Of a DNA stretch of 64,000 nt, positions 8,080-15,863 are shown in pieces. A program made the position numbers and the translations under genes. Below the pieces are notes generated by a model. The model was not told the DNA's origin. It saw only the letters and a program-made list of their open reading frames with translations, and did no database searches. The first letter of the stretch is position 1, and every line of letters begins with the position of its first letter. The stretch is from assembly GCF_024508335.1 (NCBI RefSeq), contig NZ_CP101988.1:3038001-3102000 (forward strand). Reading direction: 5' to 3'. The DNA comes from Cellulomonas chengniuliangii. Its GTDB lineage: Bacteria; Actinomycetota; Actinomycetes; Actinomycetales; Cellulomonadaceae.

Positions 8080-9806
8080 CTCTGGGCCTCTTCTGCAGGT
8101 GCGGGCGGGCGGGGGGCGGACCCGTGCGAGGACGAGTCTGGGGAGGACGTGCTGGACAGAACGGCGCGAGACAGCCCGGGGAGCGCGCCGAGCACGCGGT
8201 CGAGCTCATCCTGCAGCCCCACGTCGTCGCTGCGGGCGAGCGCGCCAGCCGTGACCACTGTACGGACCGGGTCCGCGTCGTCCACCGCGGCGCGGACCCA
8301 GACCCGGCGACGCGGCACGAACAGCGACGTGCACAGGCCAGCGATGCCGAGCAGCGCGAAGACGAGCAGGAACGGCAGCGCCGGGTCGTAGCGCAGGTCG
8401 AGGGCGACGAAGCGCGGGACGCCCTCGAAGGTCAGGGTGCCGAGGCCGTCAGGGAGCTCGACGGTCTCGCCCGGGCGCAGGTGCAGGGTCACCGGGTCGC
8501 CCTGGGCGTCGACGGCCTGCTCCATGCCCGTGTCGTCGAGCTGGTAGACGTTCTGCGGGATGCCGGTGTCCAGGCCCAGGTCTCCCGACCACACCGAGAG
8601 CACCAGCACCGGGTCGGCGGGCTGGGGGTCGACGGACCGCCAGATCGTCTCGGTGAGCTGCTGCGCGGTGGGCAGGAGCGAGCCCACGAGCCCGATCTGC
8701 GCCTGGCCGCCGGACACGTCGGGCACCTTGATGACGCCCTGCGAGGTGTAGACCTCGTCCTGCGGCAGGAACGGCACGGCGCCGGCGAAGGCCACCTCTC
8801 CCGCGGCGTCGCGCACCACCACCTGCGGGGCGTACCCGTTGCCCTGCAGGTACACCTTGGCGCCGCCCGCGGCGAGCGGGTGGTTCACCTTGATGGTCGT
8901 GGCCTCGGGCTCGGCGCCGGGCTCGTCGAGGGTGACCTCGGCCAGGAAGTCGCGCGACTGCAGCGTCACCGGGTCGAAGCGCGAGGTGAAGCGGTCCAGG
9001 GTGAGCCGGAACGGGTCCAGGCTCTCCGGCTGGAAGGCGATACCGGACTCGAACGTGTCGTAGTCGGTCTGCGCGTTGACGAAGGTGCGCCCCTCCCCCA
9101 GGAGCACCTGCCCGCGGAAGTGCAGCATCTGGCCGGTCGCCACCGACACCAGCAGGCCGACGAGCGCCAGGTGGAACACGAGGTTGCCGGTCTCCCGCAG
9201 GTAGCCGCGCTCGGCGGACACGGACCAGACGCCCGGCTTCTCCTCGCGCACGTCGGTGCGGAACGTGGGCAGCGGCCCGCGACCGCGGAGCACCCGCTCA
9301 GCCGCGCGCACCACGTCCTCGGGGCTCGCGGAGGACTCGGCGGAGCCACGGGCGGGGAACCTGTCGAAGCGGCGGGGGGTGCGCGGCGGACGCGCGCGCA
9401 GAGCCCGGAGGTGGACCTTGGCGCGAGGCAGGATGCAGCCCACCAGCGACACGAACAACAGCAGGTAGATCGCCGAGAACCACGCCGACGTGTAGACGTC
9501 GAAGAAGCCGATCCGGTCGAGCCACGGGCCGCTGGCCGGGTGGTCCAGCAGGTACTGCGCGACGTCCGCCGGAGACTGCGGCCGCTGGGGGAACATCGAG
9601 CCGGGCACAGCCGCGACGGCCAGCAGCATGAGGAGGAGCAGCGCGACGCGCATGCTGGTGAGCTGGCGCCACGCCCAGCGCAGCCAGCCGACCACCCCCA
9701 GGCGCGGCAGCGCGGCGGGCGCGGCCCCGTCGCCGGGCAGCGCGTCGCCGGAGAACGCGTCCTCGAGCCCGTCGGGCGTGTAGGCGGGCGGGCGGTCGCT
9801 GCTCAT
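8076..9806 (-). CDS. resB: Cytochrome c biogenesis protein ResB
   Basis: 576 residues. Cytoplasmic N-terminus, then membrane helices near 55-75, 115-135 and 210-230, a large extracytoplasmic domain of about 270 residues, and a last helix (FLLVFALLGIAGLCTSL) followed by a cytoplasmic tail. This is the ResB layout; it forms the system II synthetase with CcsB. ATG 9806 overlaps the ccdA stop by one base (TGATG) and its own stop overlaps ccsB, placing it firmly inside the operon. Confidence 0.94.
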   Translation of the reverse strand: MSSDRPPAYTPDGLEDAFSGDALPGDGAAPAALPRLGVVGWLRWAWRQLTSMRVALLLLMLLAVAAVPGSMFPQRPQSPADVAQYLLDHPASGPWLDRIGFFDVYTSAWFSAIYLLLFVSLVGCILPRAKVHLRALRARPPRTPRRFDRFPARGSAESSASPEDVVRAAERVLRGRGPLPTFRTDVREEKPGVWSVSAERGYLRETGNLVFHLALVGLLVSVATGQMLHFRGQVLLGEGRTFVNAQTDYDTFESGIAFQPESLDPFRLTLDRFTSRFDPVTLQSRDFLAEVTLDEPGAEPEATTIKVNHPLAAGGAKVYLQGNGYAPQVVVRDAAGEVAFAGAVPFLPQDEVYTSQGVIKVPDVSGGQAQIGLVGSLLPTAQQLTETIWRSVDPQPADPVLVLSVWSGDLGLDTGIPQNVYQLDDTGMEQAVDAQGDPVTLHLRPGETVELPDGLGTLTFEGVPRFVALDLRYDPALPFLLVFALLGIAGLCTSLFVPRRRVWVRAAVDDADPVRTVVTAGALARSDDVGLQDELDRVLGALPGLSRAVLSSTSSPDSSSHGSAPRPPAPAEEAQR

Positions 9807-10729
9807 CACACCACCGGGACGAAGACGTCGGAGCCTGTCAGGAGGCCTTGCAGCCAGAGCGACCACGACGACCACAGGCCGGTGGCCAGGGCGACACCGA
9901 GGACGACGAGCATCCCGCCGCCGACGCGGCTGACCGCGAGCCGGTGGCGGCGCAGGAAGCCGAGCGCGCGGCGACTGCGCGCGGCGCCCAGCGCGATCAG
10001 CAGGAAGGGCAGGCCGAGCCCCGCGCAGAACGCGACGGACAACACCGCGCCGCGGCCGGCGGAGCCCCCGTCCAGGGACAGCGCGGTGATGGCCACCAGC
10101 GTCGGCCCGATGCACGGCGTCCAGCCGAGCCCGAAGACGAGCCCCAGCAGCGGGGCGCCCCACAGTCCCGCCTGCGGGCTGACGCGCACCCGGCGGTCCT
10201 GCTGGAGGAAGGGCACGAAGCCCATGAACGCGAGGCCCATGAGGACCACCACGACGCCCAGGACCCGGGTGATGACGCCCTGGCCGTCGTGCAGCGCGGC
10301 GCCCACCGAGCCCGCGAGGACGCCCAGTGCGACGAAGACGAAGGTGAAGCCGGCGATGAACAGCGCGACCCCGGTCAGCAGCCTGCGCCGGTCGACGGCG
10401 GGCGCGGCATCGGCGGGCGCGGCGCCCGTCCCCGGCTGCCCGGCGCCGGGCTGGTCCGTCGAAGGCCGGCCTGTCCGTGGCTGGCCCAGCGGCGCCAGGA
10501 CCCGGGGGGCCGTGGGCGAGGCCACCGTGGCGCCCGACATGCCGCCGAGGTAGCCGAGGTACCCCGGCACGAGCGGCAGCACGCACGGCGAGGCGAACGC
10601 GACGAAGCCGGCGAGGAGCGCGACCGGCACCGCGAGGGCCATCGAGCCGGAGAAGGCGGTGGTGGCGAACGCGTCGCCGACGTCTGCCGACAGCACCGCC
10701 GCTGACAGCCCCACCACCCCTGCTGCCAC
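9806..10729 (-). CDS. ccdA: Cytochrome c biogenesis thiol transporter CcdA
   Basis: 307-residue DsbD-transmembrane-type protein with six or seven helices. The two redox cysteines are visible in FASPCVLPLVPGYLGYLGG and GWTPCIGPTL. It passes electrons from cytoplasmic thioredoxin across the membrane to ResA. A 40-residue Pro/Ala/Gly-rich loop is inserted between helices 2 and 3. GTG 10729 is taken as start, two bases after the resA stop; the second in-frame GTG codons a few residues on are equally possible. Confidence 0.9.
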   Translation of the reverse strand: MAAGVVGLSAAVLSADVGDAFATTAFSGSMALAVPVALLAGFVAFASPCVLPLVPGYLGYLGGMSGATVASPTAPRVLAPLGQPRTGRPSTDQPGAGQPGTGAAPADAAPAVDRRRLLTGVALFIAGFTFVFVALGVLAGSVGAALHDGQGVITRVLGVVVVLMGLAFMGFVPFLQQDRRVRVSPQAGLWGAPLLGLVFGLGWTPCIGPTLVAITALSLDGGSAGRGAVLSVAFCAGLGLPFLLIALGAARSRRALGFLRRHRLAVSRVGGGMLVVLGVALATGLWSSWSLWLQGLLTGSDVFVPVV

Positions 10730-10731
10730 GG

Positions 10732-11331
10732 CTACGCGCCCTGCCCCTCGGCGAGGACGTCGTCGACGAGGCCGCGCAGGGTCGAGCCCTCGACCGCGCC
10801 GAGGACCCGCGCCGCGACGCGGCCGTCGCGGTCGAGCACGACTGTGGTGGGCACGGCCTGGACGGGGACGGCGCCCTGGAGCGCCGCGATCGCGCTGCGG
10901 TCCCCGTCGGCGATGCTCGGGTACGGCACCTCGAACGTGCGCTGGAAGGCCTGGGCGGCCCCGGCGTCGTCCGTGCCGTTGATGCCGAGCACCCGCACGC
11001 CCTGCGCGGCGTAGTCGGTCGCGAGGGCCGCCAGGTCGGGCGCCTCGGCGCGGCACGGCGGGCAGGCCGCGTACCAGGTGTTGAGCACCACGACGTCGCC
11101 GCGCCAGGCGGTGACGTCCTGCTGGGAGCCCTCGAAGTCCGTGCCGATGATCTCGACCGGCTCGGACCGCTCGGCCTCGACCCAGGTGCGCGTCGAGCCG
11201 TCGCCGGACTGGTAGCCCTGGTCGACGACGTCTGTGGGGCCCTGCGCGTCGTCGGAGCCGCACCCGGCGACGAGCAGCAGCCCGGCGACGAGCGCTCCGA
11301 CGATCGCGGGACGACCCCGCAGGCCCCTCAT
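10732..11331 (-). CDS. resA: Extracytoplasmic thiol-disulfide oxidoreductase ResA (TlpA family lipoprotein)
   Basis: 199 residues: signal peptide with lipobox VAGC (Cys24), then a thioredoxin fold with active site WYAACPPCRAEAP (Cys90/Cys93) and cis-Pro region VPTTVVLDRDGRV. It keeps the CXXCH haem-binding cysteines of apocytochrome c reduced, using electrons from CcdA. ATG 11331 overlaps the preceding phosphatase stop by four bases, so five genes from 11984 to 7057 form one translationally coupled run. Confidence 0.93.
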   Translation of the reverse strand: MRGLRGRPAIVGALVAGLLLVAGCGSDDAQGPTDVVDQGYQSGDGSTRTWVEAERSEPVEIIGTDFEGSQQDVTAWRGDVVVLNTWYAACPPCRAEAPDLAALATDYAAQGVRVLGINGTDDAGAAQAFQRTFEVPYPSIADGDRSAIAALQGAVPVQAVPTTVVLDRDGRVAARVLGAVEGSTLRGLVDDVLAEGQGA

Positions 11332-11984
11332 GCTCCCGGCACTCCCGCGACGCCGGGCAGCAGGGCGCCGGCCGGCTCGCTGTAGTCGATGCCCACCAGC
11401 CGGTCGTCCTCGAACCGGAGGCTGGTCAGCGAGGCCACCGAGCACTCGCGTCGGCGCGGGTCGTGCCACAGGCGGCGGTTCTCGAGTGCTCGGCGGGTCA
11501 CCCAGATGGGCAGCTGGTGGCTGACCAGCAGTGCCTCGTGGCCGCGGGCGGCCTCGCGGGCGGTGTCCACGGCGGCGAGCATCCGGTCCACCTGCACCCG
11601 GTAGGGCTCGCCCCAGGACGGGCGGAACGGGTTGCGCAGCAGCGGCCAGTGGCGGGGGTGCCGCAGGGAGCCGTCGCCGACGCCGAAGGTCAGGCCCTCG
11701 AACTGGTTGATCGCCTCGAGGAGGTTCTCGTCGACGCCGATCGGCAGGTCGAAGGCCGCGGCTATGGGCCCGGCGGTCTCCTGTGCGCGCTGCAGCGGCG
11801 ACGCCGTGACGACGGTGATGTCCCGGCGCTCGCCCCCGGACTCCCCGGCGAGGTGCGCGGCGACCATCTCTGCCATCGCCCGTCCTCGCTCTGAGAGCCG
11901 GAATCCGTCGAGCCGGCCGTAGAGCACACCGGTGGGGTTGTGCACTTCACCGTGGCGCAGGAGATGGACAGTGGTGGCGACCAT
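11328..11984 (-). CDS. Histidine phosphatase family protein (phosphoglycerate-mutase-like)
   Basis: 218 residues. The catalytic RHGE lies at residues 10-13, phosphate-pocket Arg in TASPLQRAQETAGP, and the second His in LLVSHQLPIW. Substrate unknown. In actinobacteria this gene commonly precedes resA-ccdA-resB-ccsB. The ATG at 11984 is preferred over an upstream one: it begins right at the phosphatase fold, and GACACT with a six-base gap precedes it. A palindrome overlaps this -10 region. Confidence 0.9.
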   Translation of the reverse strand: MVATTVHLLRHGEVHNPTGVLYGRLDGFRLSERGRAMAEMVAAHLAGESGGERRDITVVTASPLQRAQETAGPIAAAFDLPIGVDENLLEAINQFEGLTFGVGDGSLRHPRHWPLLRNPFRPSWGEPYRVQVDRMLAAVDTAREAARGHEALLVSHQLPIWVTRRALENRRLWHDPRRRECSVASLTSLRFEDDRLVGIDYSEPAGALLPGVAGVPGA

Positions 11985-11999
11985 GGGACCAGTGTCCCA
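11984..11999. promoter_or_regulatory. Inverted repeat overlapping the phosphatase/cytochrome c operon promoter
   Basis: TGGGAC-ACTG-GTCCCA, arms perfect, covering the GACACT -10-like hexamer and the start codon edge. Could be an operator; no regulator identified. Confidence 0.3.
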
Positions 12000-12066
12000 A
12001 ACCCGGGCGTGTGCTCTGTGCCGTTCCGCTGTGGCGCGAGCCACGGATGGCCGCCGGGCCGGGCTC

Positions 12067-12576
12067 TCAGGCGTTCGAGCCGCCGCGCAGGGCGTCGGTG
12101 ACGGCCTGCATCGCCGCGCCGAGGGCCTCGAGCTGGCCGGGGGTGAGCACGTCGACGAGGTGCTCGCGCACGGCGCGGACGTGGCCGGGCGCCGCGGCCA
12201 CGAGCCGCTCCCAGCCGGCCTCCGTCATGGTGGCGTTGACGCCGCGGGCGTCCTCGCGGCAGGCGGTGCGCTCGACGAGGCCCGCGGCCTCCATGCGGCG
12301 GATGGTGTGCGTGAGCCGGCTGCGGGAGTGCGCGAGGCCGTCGGCGATCTCGGACATGCGCAGCGTTCGCCCGGGGGCCTCGGAGAGCCGCACCAGGACC
12401 TCGTACTCCCCGAGCGAGAGCCCGGAGTCGGCGTCGAGCTGGCGCGCGAGGGCGTCGTTGAGCAGGGCGTTCCCGTCGCGGAACGCCCGCCACTGGGCTT
12501 GCTGCTCAGCGGAGAGCCAGCGCACCTCGGGCTGGTCGTCGTGGGGGGCCGCCGTGGCTGCCGTCTGCTGTGTCAT
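12067..12576 (-). CDS. MarR family transcriptional regulator
   Basis: 169 residues. Winged-helix core: LSLGEYEVLVRLSEAPG, LRMSEIADGLAHSRSRLTHTIRRMEAAGLVER (recognition helix) and wing TACREDARGVNATMTEAG. MarR proteins bind inverted repeats as dimers and usually release DNA on binding small phenolics or on oxidation. ATG 12576 is chosen for the GGAGGA eight bases upstream. It is divergent from the YceI gene, with an AT-rich region containing TTGA/TCAA inverted repeats between them, so it probably controls both. Confidence 0.92.
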   Translation of the reverse strand: MTQQTAATAAPHDDQPEVRWLSAEQQAQWRAFRDGNALLNDALARQLDADSGLSLGEYEVLVRLSEAPGRTLRMSEIADGLAHSRSRLTHTIRRMEAAGLVERTACREDARGVNATMTEAGWERLVAAAPGHVRAVREHLVDVLTPGQLEALGAAMQAVTDALRGGSNA

Positions 12577-12675
12577 GGGTCCTCCGCTCCAGGAAGTCGG
12601 CAGCTCCGGGGCACTCTCGCGGTCCAGGGGTTGCGCGCTCGCCCTCAGTATAGTAGAAATCTCAACTAACAACCT

Positions 12676-12689
12676 GTTGATCATTCAAC
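12676..12689. promoter_or_regulatory. Candidate MarR operator
   Basis: GTTGA-tcat-TCAAC inverted repeat in the only AT-rich patch of the region, between marR and yceI. A related half-site TCAAC lies at 12662-12666, and TATAGT/TATACT hexamers overlap at 12647-12654. Confidence 0.45.
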
Positions 12690-12704
12690 TATTAGGAGCC
12701 CTCC

Positions 12705-13265
12705 ATGAGCACGACGACCACCACCCTCCCCGCCGGCCTCACCACGGGCGTCTGGGCCATCGACGCGTCGCACAGCGAGGCGGCGTTCTCCGTGCGCCAC
12801 GCCGGCATCTCGAAGGTGCGCGGGACGGTCGCCATCACCGAGGGCGCGCTCACGGTCGGCGAGGACCTGAGCAGCACGTCCGTGACCGCCACGCTCGACC
12901 CGAGCACGGTCAGCACAGGCGACGCCGGCCGCGACGGCCACCTGCAGTCGGCCGACTTCTTCGAGGTCGAGTCCTTCCCGACCTGGACCTTCGTCTCCAC
13001 CTCCGTGCGCAACGACGGCGGCGAGTTCGTCATCGCCGGCGACCTCACGCTGCACGGCGTGACCCGGCCCGTCGAGCTCGCGACCGAGTTCAACGGCACC
13101 GCCGTGGACGCCTACGGCAACCTGCGCGCCGGCTTCAGCGCCACCACGACCATCTCCCGCAAGGAGTTCGGCCTCACCTGGAACGCGGCCCTCGAGGCCG
13201 GCGGCGTGCTCGTCTCCGACAAGGCCGCCCTCACCATCGAGATCTCGGCGATCCGCCAGGCCTGA
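12705..13265 (+). CDS. YceI family protein (polyisoprenoid-binding lipocalin-like fold)
   Basis: 186 residues with no signal peptide, so cytoplasmic. YceI hallmarks: WAIDASHSEAAFSVRHAG at the N-terminus, DGHLQSADFFEVESFPTWTF in the middle and GDLTLHGVTRPVEL. The family forms a beta-barrel binding isoprenoid or other lipophilic molecules. ATG 12705 has AGGAG (12692-12696) upstream. Paired with a divergent MarR gene, an arrangement often linked to stress response; a perfect hairpin follows it. Confidence 0.93.
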   Translation: MSTTTTTLPAGLTTGVWAIDASHSEAAFSVRHAGISKVRGTVAITEGALTVGEDLSSTSVTATLDPSTVSTGDAGRDGHLQSADFFEVESFPTWTFVSTSVRNDGGEFVIAGDLTLHGVTRPVELATEFNGTAVDAYGNLRAGFSATTTISRKEFGLTWNAALEAGGVLVSDKAALTIEISAIRQA

Positions 13266-13283
13266 GCCTGACCACGCCTCATC

Positions 13284-13320
13284 GGACGGGGACCGCGCGC
13301 CTGGCGTGCGGTCCCCGTCC
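13284..13320. terminator. Bidirectional terminator
   Basis: 13-bp perfect stem (13284-13296 with 13308-13320), 11-base loop, exactly between the converging yceI and rex stops. Confidence 0.8.
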
Positions 13321-13323
13321 GCG

Positions 13324-14019
13324 TCAGCGGCCGCCACCCGACCGGTGGTGATCGTGGAACGCCAGGATCTGCAGCTCCGAGCCCAGGTCCACCGCCCGCA
13401 GGTCCACCCCCACCGGCACCTGCAAAGGACGCGGCGCGAAGGAGAGGATGCCGCGCACCCCCGCCCGCACCAGCCGGTCGCACACGTCCTGGGCCACCTC
13501 GGCGGGCGTCGCGATCACCGCGACGGTCGCCTCCTGGTCGCGGACCAGCGCGTCGAGGCGCTCGAGCGGCTCGACGAGGAGCCCGGCCGCGCGGGTCCCC
13601 ACCACCGCCGGATCGGCGTCGACCAGCCCGACGACCACGAAGCCGCGGTCCGGGAACCCCGGGTACCGGGCGAGGGCGCGGCCCAGGTTGCCCACGCCGA
13701 CGATGACGACGCGCCGCTCACGGGTCAGCCCGAGCGTGGCCTCCAGCTCCGCGCGCAAGCCGGCGACGTCGTAGCCCACGCCGCGCCGCCCATGCGCGCC
13801 GAGCAACGACAGGTCCTTGCGCAGCTGCTCGGGGCGCACGCCCGCGACCTCGGCGAGCACGCCCGACGGGGCCGTGACCACACCGCGCGCCATGAGCGTG
13901 GCGAGCGCCCGCAGGTACCCCGGCAGCCTTGAGATCGTGGCCGTGGGGACGGAGCCCTTCGTCCGGGCTCGCCCGGCGCCCGTCCCGTCCAGCGCCCCGC
14001 CGGCCTCGCGCAACACCAC
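13324..14019 (-). CDS. rex: Redox-sensing transcriptional repressor Rex
   Basis: 231 residues. N-terminal winged helix (ISRLPGYLRALATLMARG, then VRPEQLRKDLSLLGAHGRRGVGYDV) and a C-terminal NAD(H)-binding Rossmann domain with GVGNLGRALARYPGF. Rex senses NADH/NAD+ and represses fermentative and low-oxygen genes. Tandem GTG codons at 14019 and 14016 are both possible starts behind GAGGGGG (14024-14030). Fits the anaerobic NrdDG genes later in the window. No TTGTGA-type Rex box was seen in its own upstream region. Confidence 0.94.
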   Translation of the reverse strand: MVLREAGGALDGTGAGRARTKGSVPTATISRLPGYLRALATLMARGVVTAPSGVLAEVAGVRPEQLRKDLSLLGAHGRRGVGYDVAGLRAELEATLGLTRERRVVIVGVGNLGRALARYPGFPDRGFVVVGLVDADPAVVGTRAAGLLVEPLERLDALVRDQEATVAVIATPAEVAQDVCDRLVRAGVRGILSFAPRPLQVPVGVDLRAVDLGSELQILAFHDHHRSGGGR

Positions 14020-14075
14020 CTGGCCCCCTCGTCGTCGCTGACGACGCCAGGCTAGGCGGTGGACGCCGCCCCGGC

Positions 14076-14360
14076 CTAGGACCTCCGCGCGCCGTCCGCG
14101 AGCGCCGCCCGCACCCGGTGCTCGTCGATGCGCCAGTACCCGCGTCGCACGCCGTCCACCTCGACCACCGGCACCAGCTCGCCGTACTCCTCGCGGAGCG
14201 AGACGCCGCCCGGGCCGGGGAGGTCGACGTCGACCTCGTCCCATGTGGCGCCCTCCTCGGCGCACACGCGGCGCACAAGATCGCGCGCGTCGTCGCACAA
14301 GTGGCACCCCGAGCGGGTGAAGAGCTGGACGCGGGCCGCGGGCTGATCCGTGGGAGGCAC
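14076..14360 (-). CDS. Glutaredoxin-like protein (DUF836 family)
   Basis: 94 residues with a thioredoxin fold: VQLFTRSGCHLCDDARDL (CxxC at 19-22), VPVVEVDG cis-Pro region and a final helix. Cytoplasmic thiol-redox protein of unknown partner; it regularly neighbours rex in actinobacteria. Two tandem GTG codons (14363, 14360) exist; 14360 is chosen because it lies six bases after TAGGCT, the leaderless spacing used by its neighbours. Confidence 0.88.
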   Translation of the reverse strand: MPPTDQPAARVQLFTRSGCHLCDDARDLVRRVCAEEGATWDEVDVDLPGPGGVSLREEYGELVPVVEVDGVRRGYWRIDEHRVRAALADGARRS

Positions 14361-14366
14361 CACACC

Positions 14367-14372
14367 AGCCTA
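14367..14372 (-). promoter_or_regulatory. -10 element of leaderless glutaredoxin-like gene
   Basis: TAGGCT on the minus strand, six bases before GTG 14360; only 11 bases from the opposing -10 of the HAD gene. Confidence 0.55.
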
Positions 14373-14383
14373 GGCGCCGTCGT

Positions 14384-14389
14384 TACAGT
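14384..14389 (+). promoter_or_regulatory. -10 element of leaderless HAD gene
   Basis: TACAGT, six bases before GTG 14396. Confidence 0.55.
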
Positions 14390-14395
14390 GGCCAG

Positions 14396-15271
14396 GTGCC
14401 CGACCAGAACACGCCCGAGACCGCGGACGCCCCCAGGCCCGCGGTCGACGACATGCCGGCCGGCCTGGCCCCTCCCGCGGGCGGCCCCGCCACGCAGGGG
14501 GACCCCACCGTCGGCGCGTTCTTCGACGTGGACAACACGATCATCCGCGGCGCCAGCGCGTTCCACCTGGCCGTGGGGCTCTACCGGCGCGGGTTCTTCC
14601 GCTGGTGGGACATCATCACCTTCGCGGTGCACCAGTCGCGCTACCTGATGTTCGGCGAGAACAAGGAGCAGATCGACGAGGTCCGCGAGCGGGCCCTGGA
14701 GATCATGGAGGGGCACTCGGTGGCCGAGGTCGTGGCCATCGCCGAGGACGTGTACGACGAGGTGCTGTGCCTGCGCATCTTCCCCGGCACCCAGAAGCTC
14801 CTGGACGAGCACATCGCCGCCGGCCACCAGGTGTGGCTGGTGACGGCGACCCCGGTGGAGATCGGGGAGCTGATCGCGCGCCGGCTCGGCGTCACGGGCG
14901 CCATCGGCACCATCGCGGAGCACCGCAACGGCTTCTACACCGGGCGGCTCGTGGGCGACATGCTGCACGGCAAGGCCAAGGCCAGCGCGGTGCAGGCCAT
15001 CGCCGAGCGCGACGGGATCGACCTGTCACGCTCGTACGCGTACGGCGACTCGGCGCATGACGTGTCGATCCTGTCGAAGGTCGGCAACCCGTGCGCGATC
15101 AACCCCGACGCGCGCCTGCGCCGCCACGCCCGCGAGGTGGGCTGGCCCATCCGGGAGTTCCGCGGCAAGCGCCGGGCCGCCCGGCGCGGCGTCAACGCGG
15201 CCAGCCTCGCCGGCCTGGTGTGGGCGGCGAGCCTCGTGGTGCGGGCCATCCGGCGCGGCTCGCGCTCCTGA
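14396..15271 (+). CDS. HAD-IB family hydrolase (phosphoserine-phosphatase-like)
   Basis: 291 residues. A disordered Pro-rich N-terminus of 37 residues precedes HAD motif I FFDVDNTII (Asp44/Asp46), motif II VTATP, motif III lysine in HGKAKA and motif IV YGDSAHDVSIL. A C-terminal basic, hydrophobic segment (AASLAGLVWAASLVVRAIRR) may touch the membrane. Related proteins act on phosphoserine or lysophosphatidate; the substrate here is not determined. GTG 14396 is leaderless (TACAGT-N6). Confidence 0.9.
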   Translation: MPDQNTPETADAPRPAVDDMPAGLAPPAGGPATQGDPTVGAFFDVDNTIIRGASAFHLAVGLYRRGFFRWWDIITFAVHQSRYLMFGENKEQIDEVRERALEIMEGHSVAEVVAIAEDVYDEVLCLRIFPGTQKLLDEHIAAGHQVWLVTATPVEIGELIARRLGVTGAIGTIAEHRNGFYTGRLVGDMLHGKAKASAVQAIAERDGIDLSRSYAYGDSAHDVSILSKVGNPCAINPDARLRRHAREVGWPIREFRGKRRAARRGVNAASLAGLVWAASLVVRAIRRGSRS

Positions 15272-15293
15272 CCCGCCCGTGAGCACGGCTCCC

Positions 15294-15299
15294 TACACT
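15294..15299 (+). promoter_or_regulatory. -10 element of leaderless GNAT gene
   Basis: TACACT, six bases before GTG 15306. Confidence 0.55.
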
Positions 15300-15305
15300 G
15301 GCGTC

Positions 15306-15863
15306 GTGCCCGTCGCCGTCCGCCTCGCCGAGCCTGCCGACGCCGACGCCCTCGCAGAGGTCGCGGCCCTCACGTTCCCCCTCGCGTGCCCACCGGAGTC
15401 GACGCCCGAGTCCCAGCAGGCGTTCATCCGCACGGTCCTCTCCGCGGACCGGTTCGCCGACTACGCCGGCGACCCGTCGCGGGTCCTCCTCGTGGCGCAG
15501 GACGCAGCCGACGCCCCGGGCGGCCCCGGCGAGGGACCGCTGCTGGGCTACACGATGCTCGTGGACGGCGAGCCGTCCGACGCCGACGTGCGCGCCGCGA
15601 TCACCCTGCGCCCCACCATCGAGCTGTCGAAGTGCTACGTGCTCGCGGGACAGCACGGGCGCGGCGTGGGGCCCGCGCTAATGGCGGCGTCGCTCGACGC
15701 GGCCCGCGAGCGCGGCGCCGTCGGCGTGTGGCTCGGCGTGAACCAGCTCAACGCCCGCGCCCAGGCGTTCTACCACCGCCACGGTTTCGAGCGCGTCGGC
15801 ACGAAGCGCTTCCAGGTGGGCGACCGCCTGGAAGACGACTTCGTGCTCGAGCGCGAGCTCTAG
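15306..15863 (+). CDS. GNAT family N-acetyltransferase
   Basis: 185 residues with a single GNAT fold: VRLAEPADADALAEVAALTF at the N-terminus, the acetyl-CoA pyrophosphate loop AGQHGRGVGPALM (motif A) and the C-terminal NQLNARAQAFYHRHGFERVGTKRFQVG. Substrate unknown. GTG 15306 is leaderless. Its stop TAG and the opposing flavoprotein stop share the same four bases CTAG (15860-15863), so no intergenic terminator exists here. Confidence 0.92.
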   Translation: MPVAVRLAEPADADALAEVAALTFPLACPPESTPESQQAFIRTVLSADRFADYAGDPSRVLLVAQDAADAPGGPGEGPLLGYTMLVDGEPSDADVRAAITLRPTIELSKCYVLAGQHGRGVGPALMAASLDAARERGAVGVWLGVNQLNARAQAFYHRHGFERVGTKRFQVGDRLEDDFVLEREL

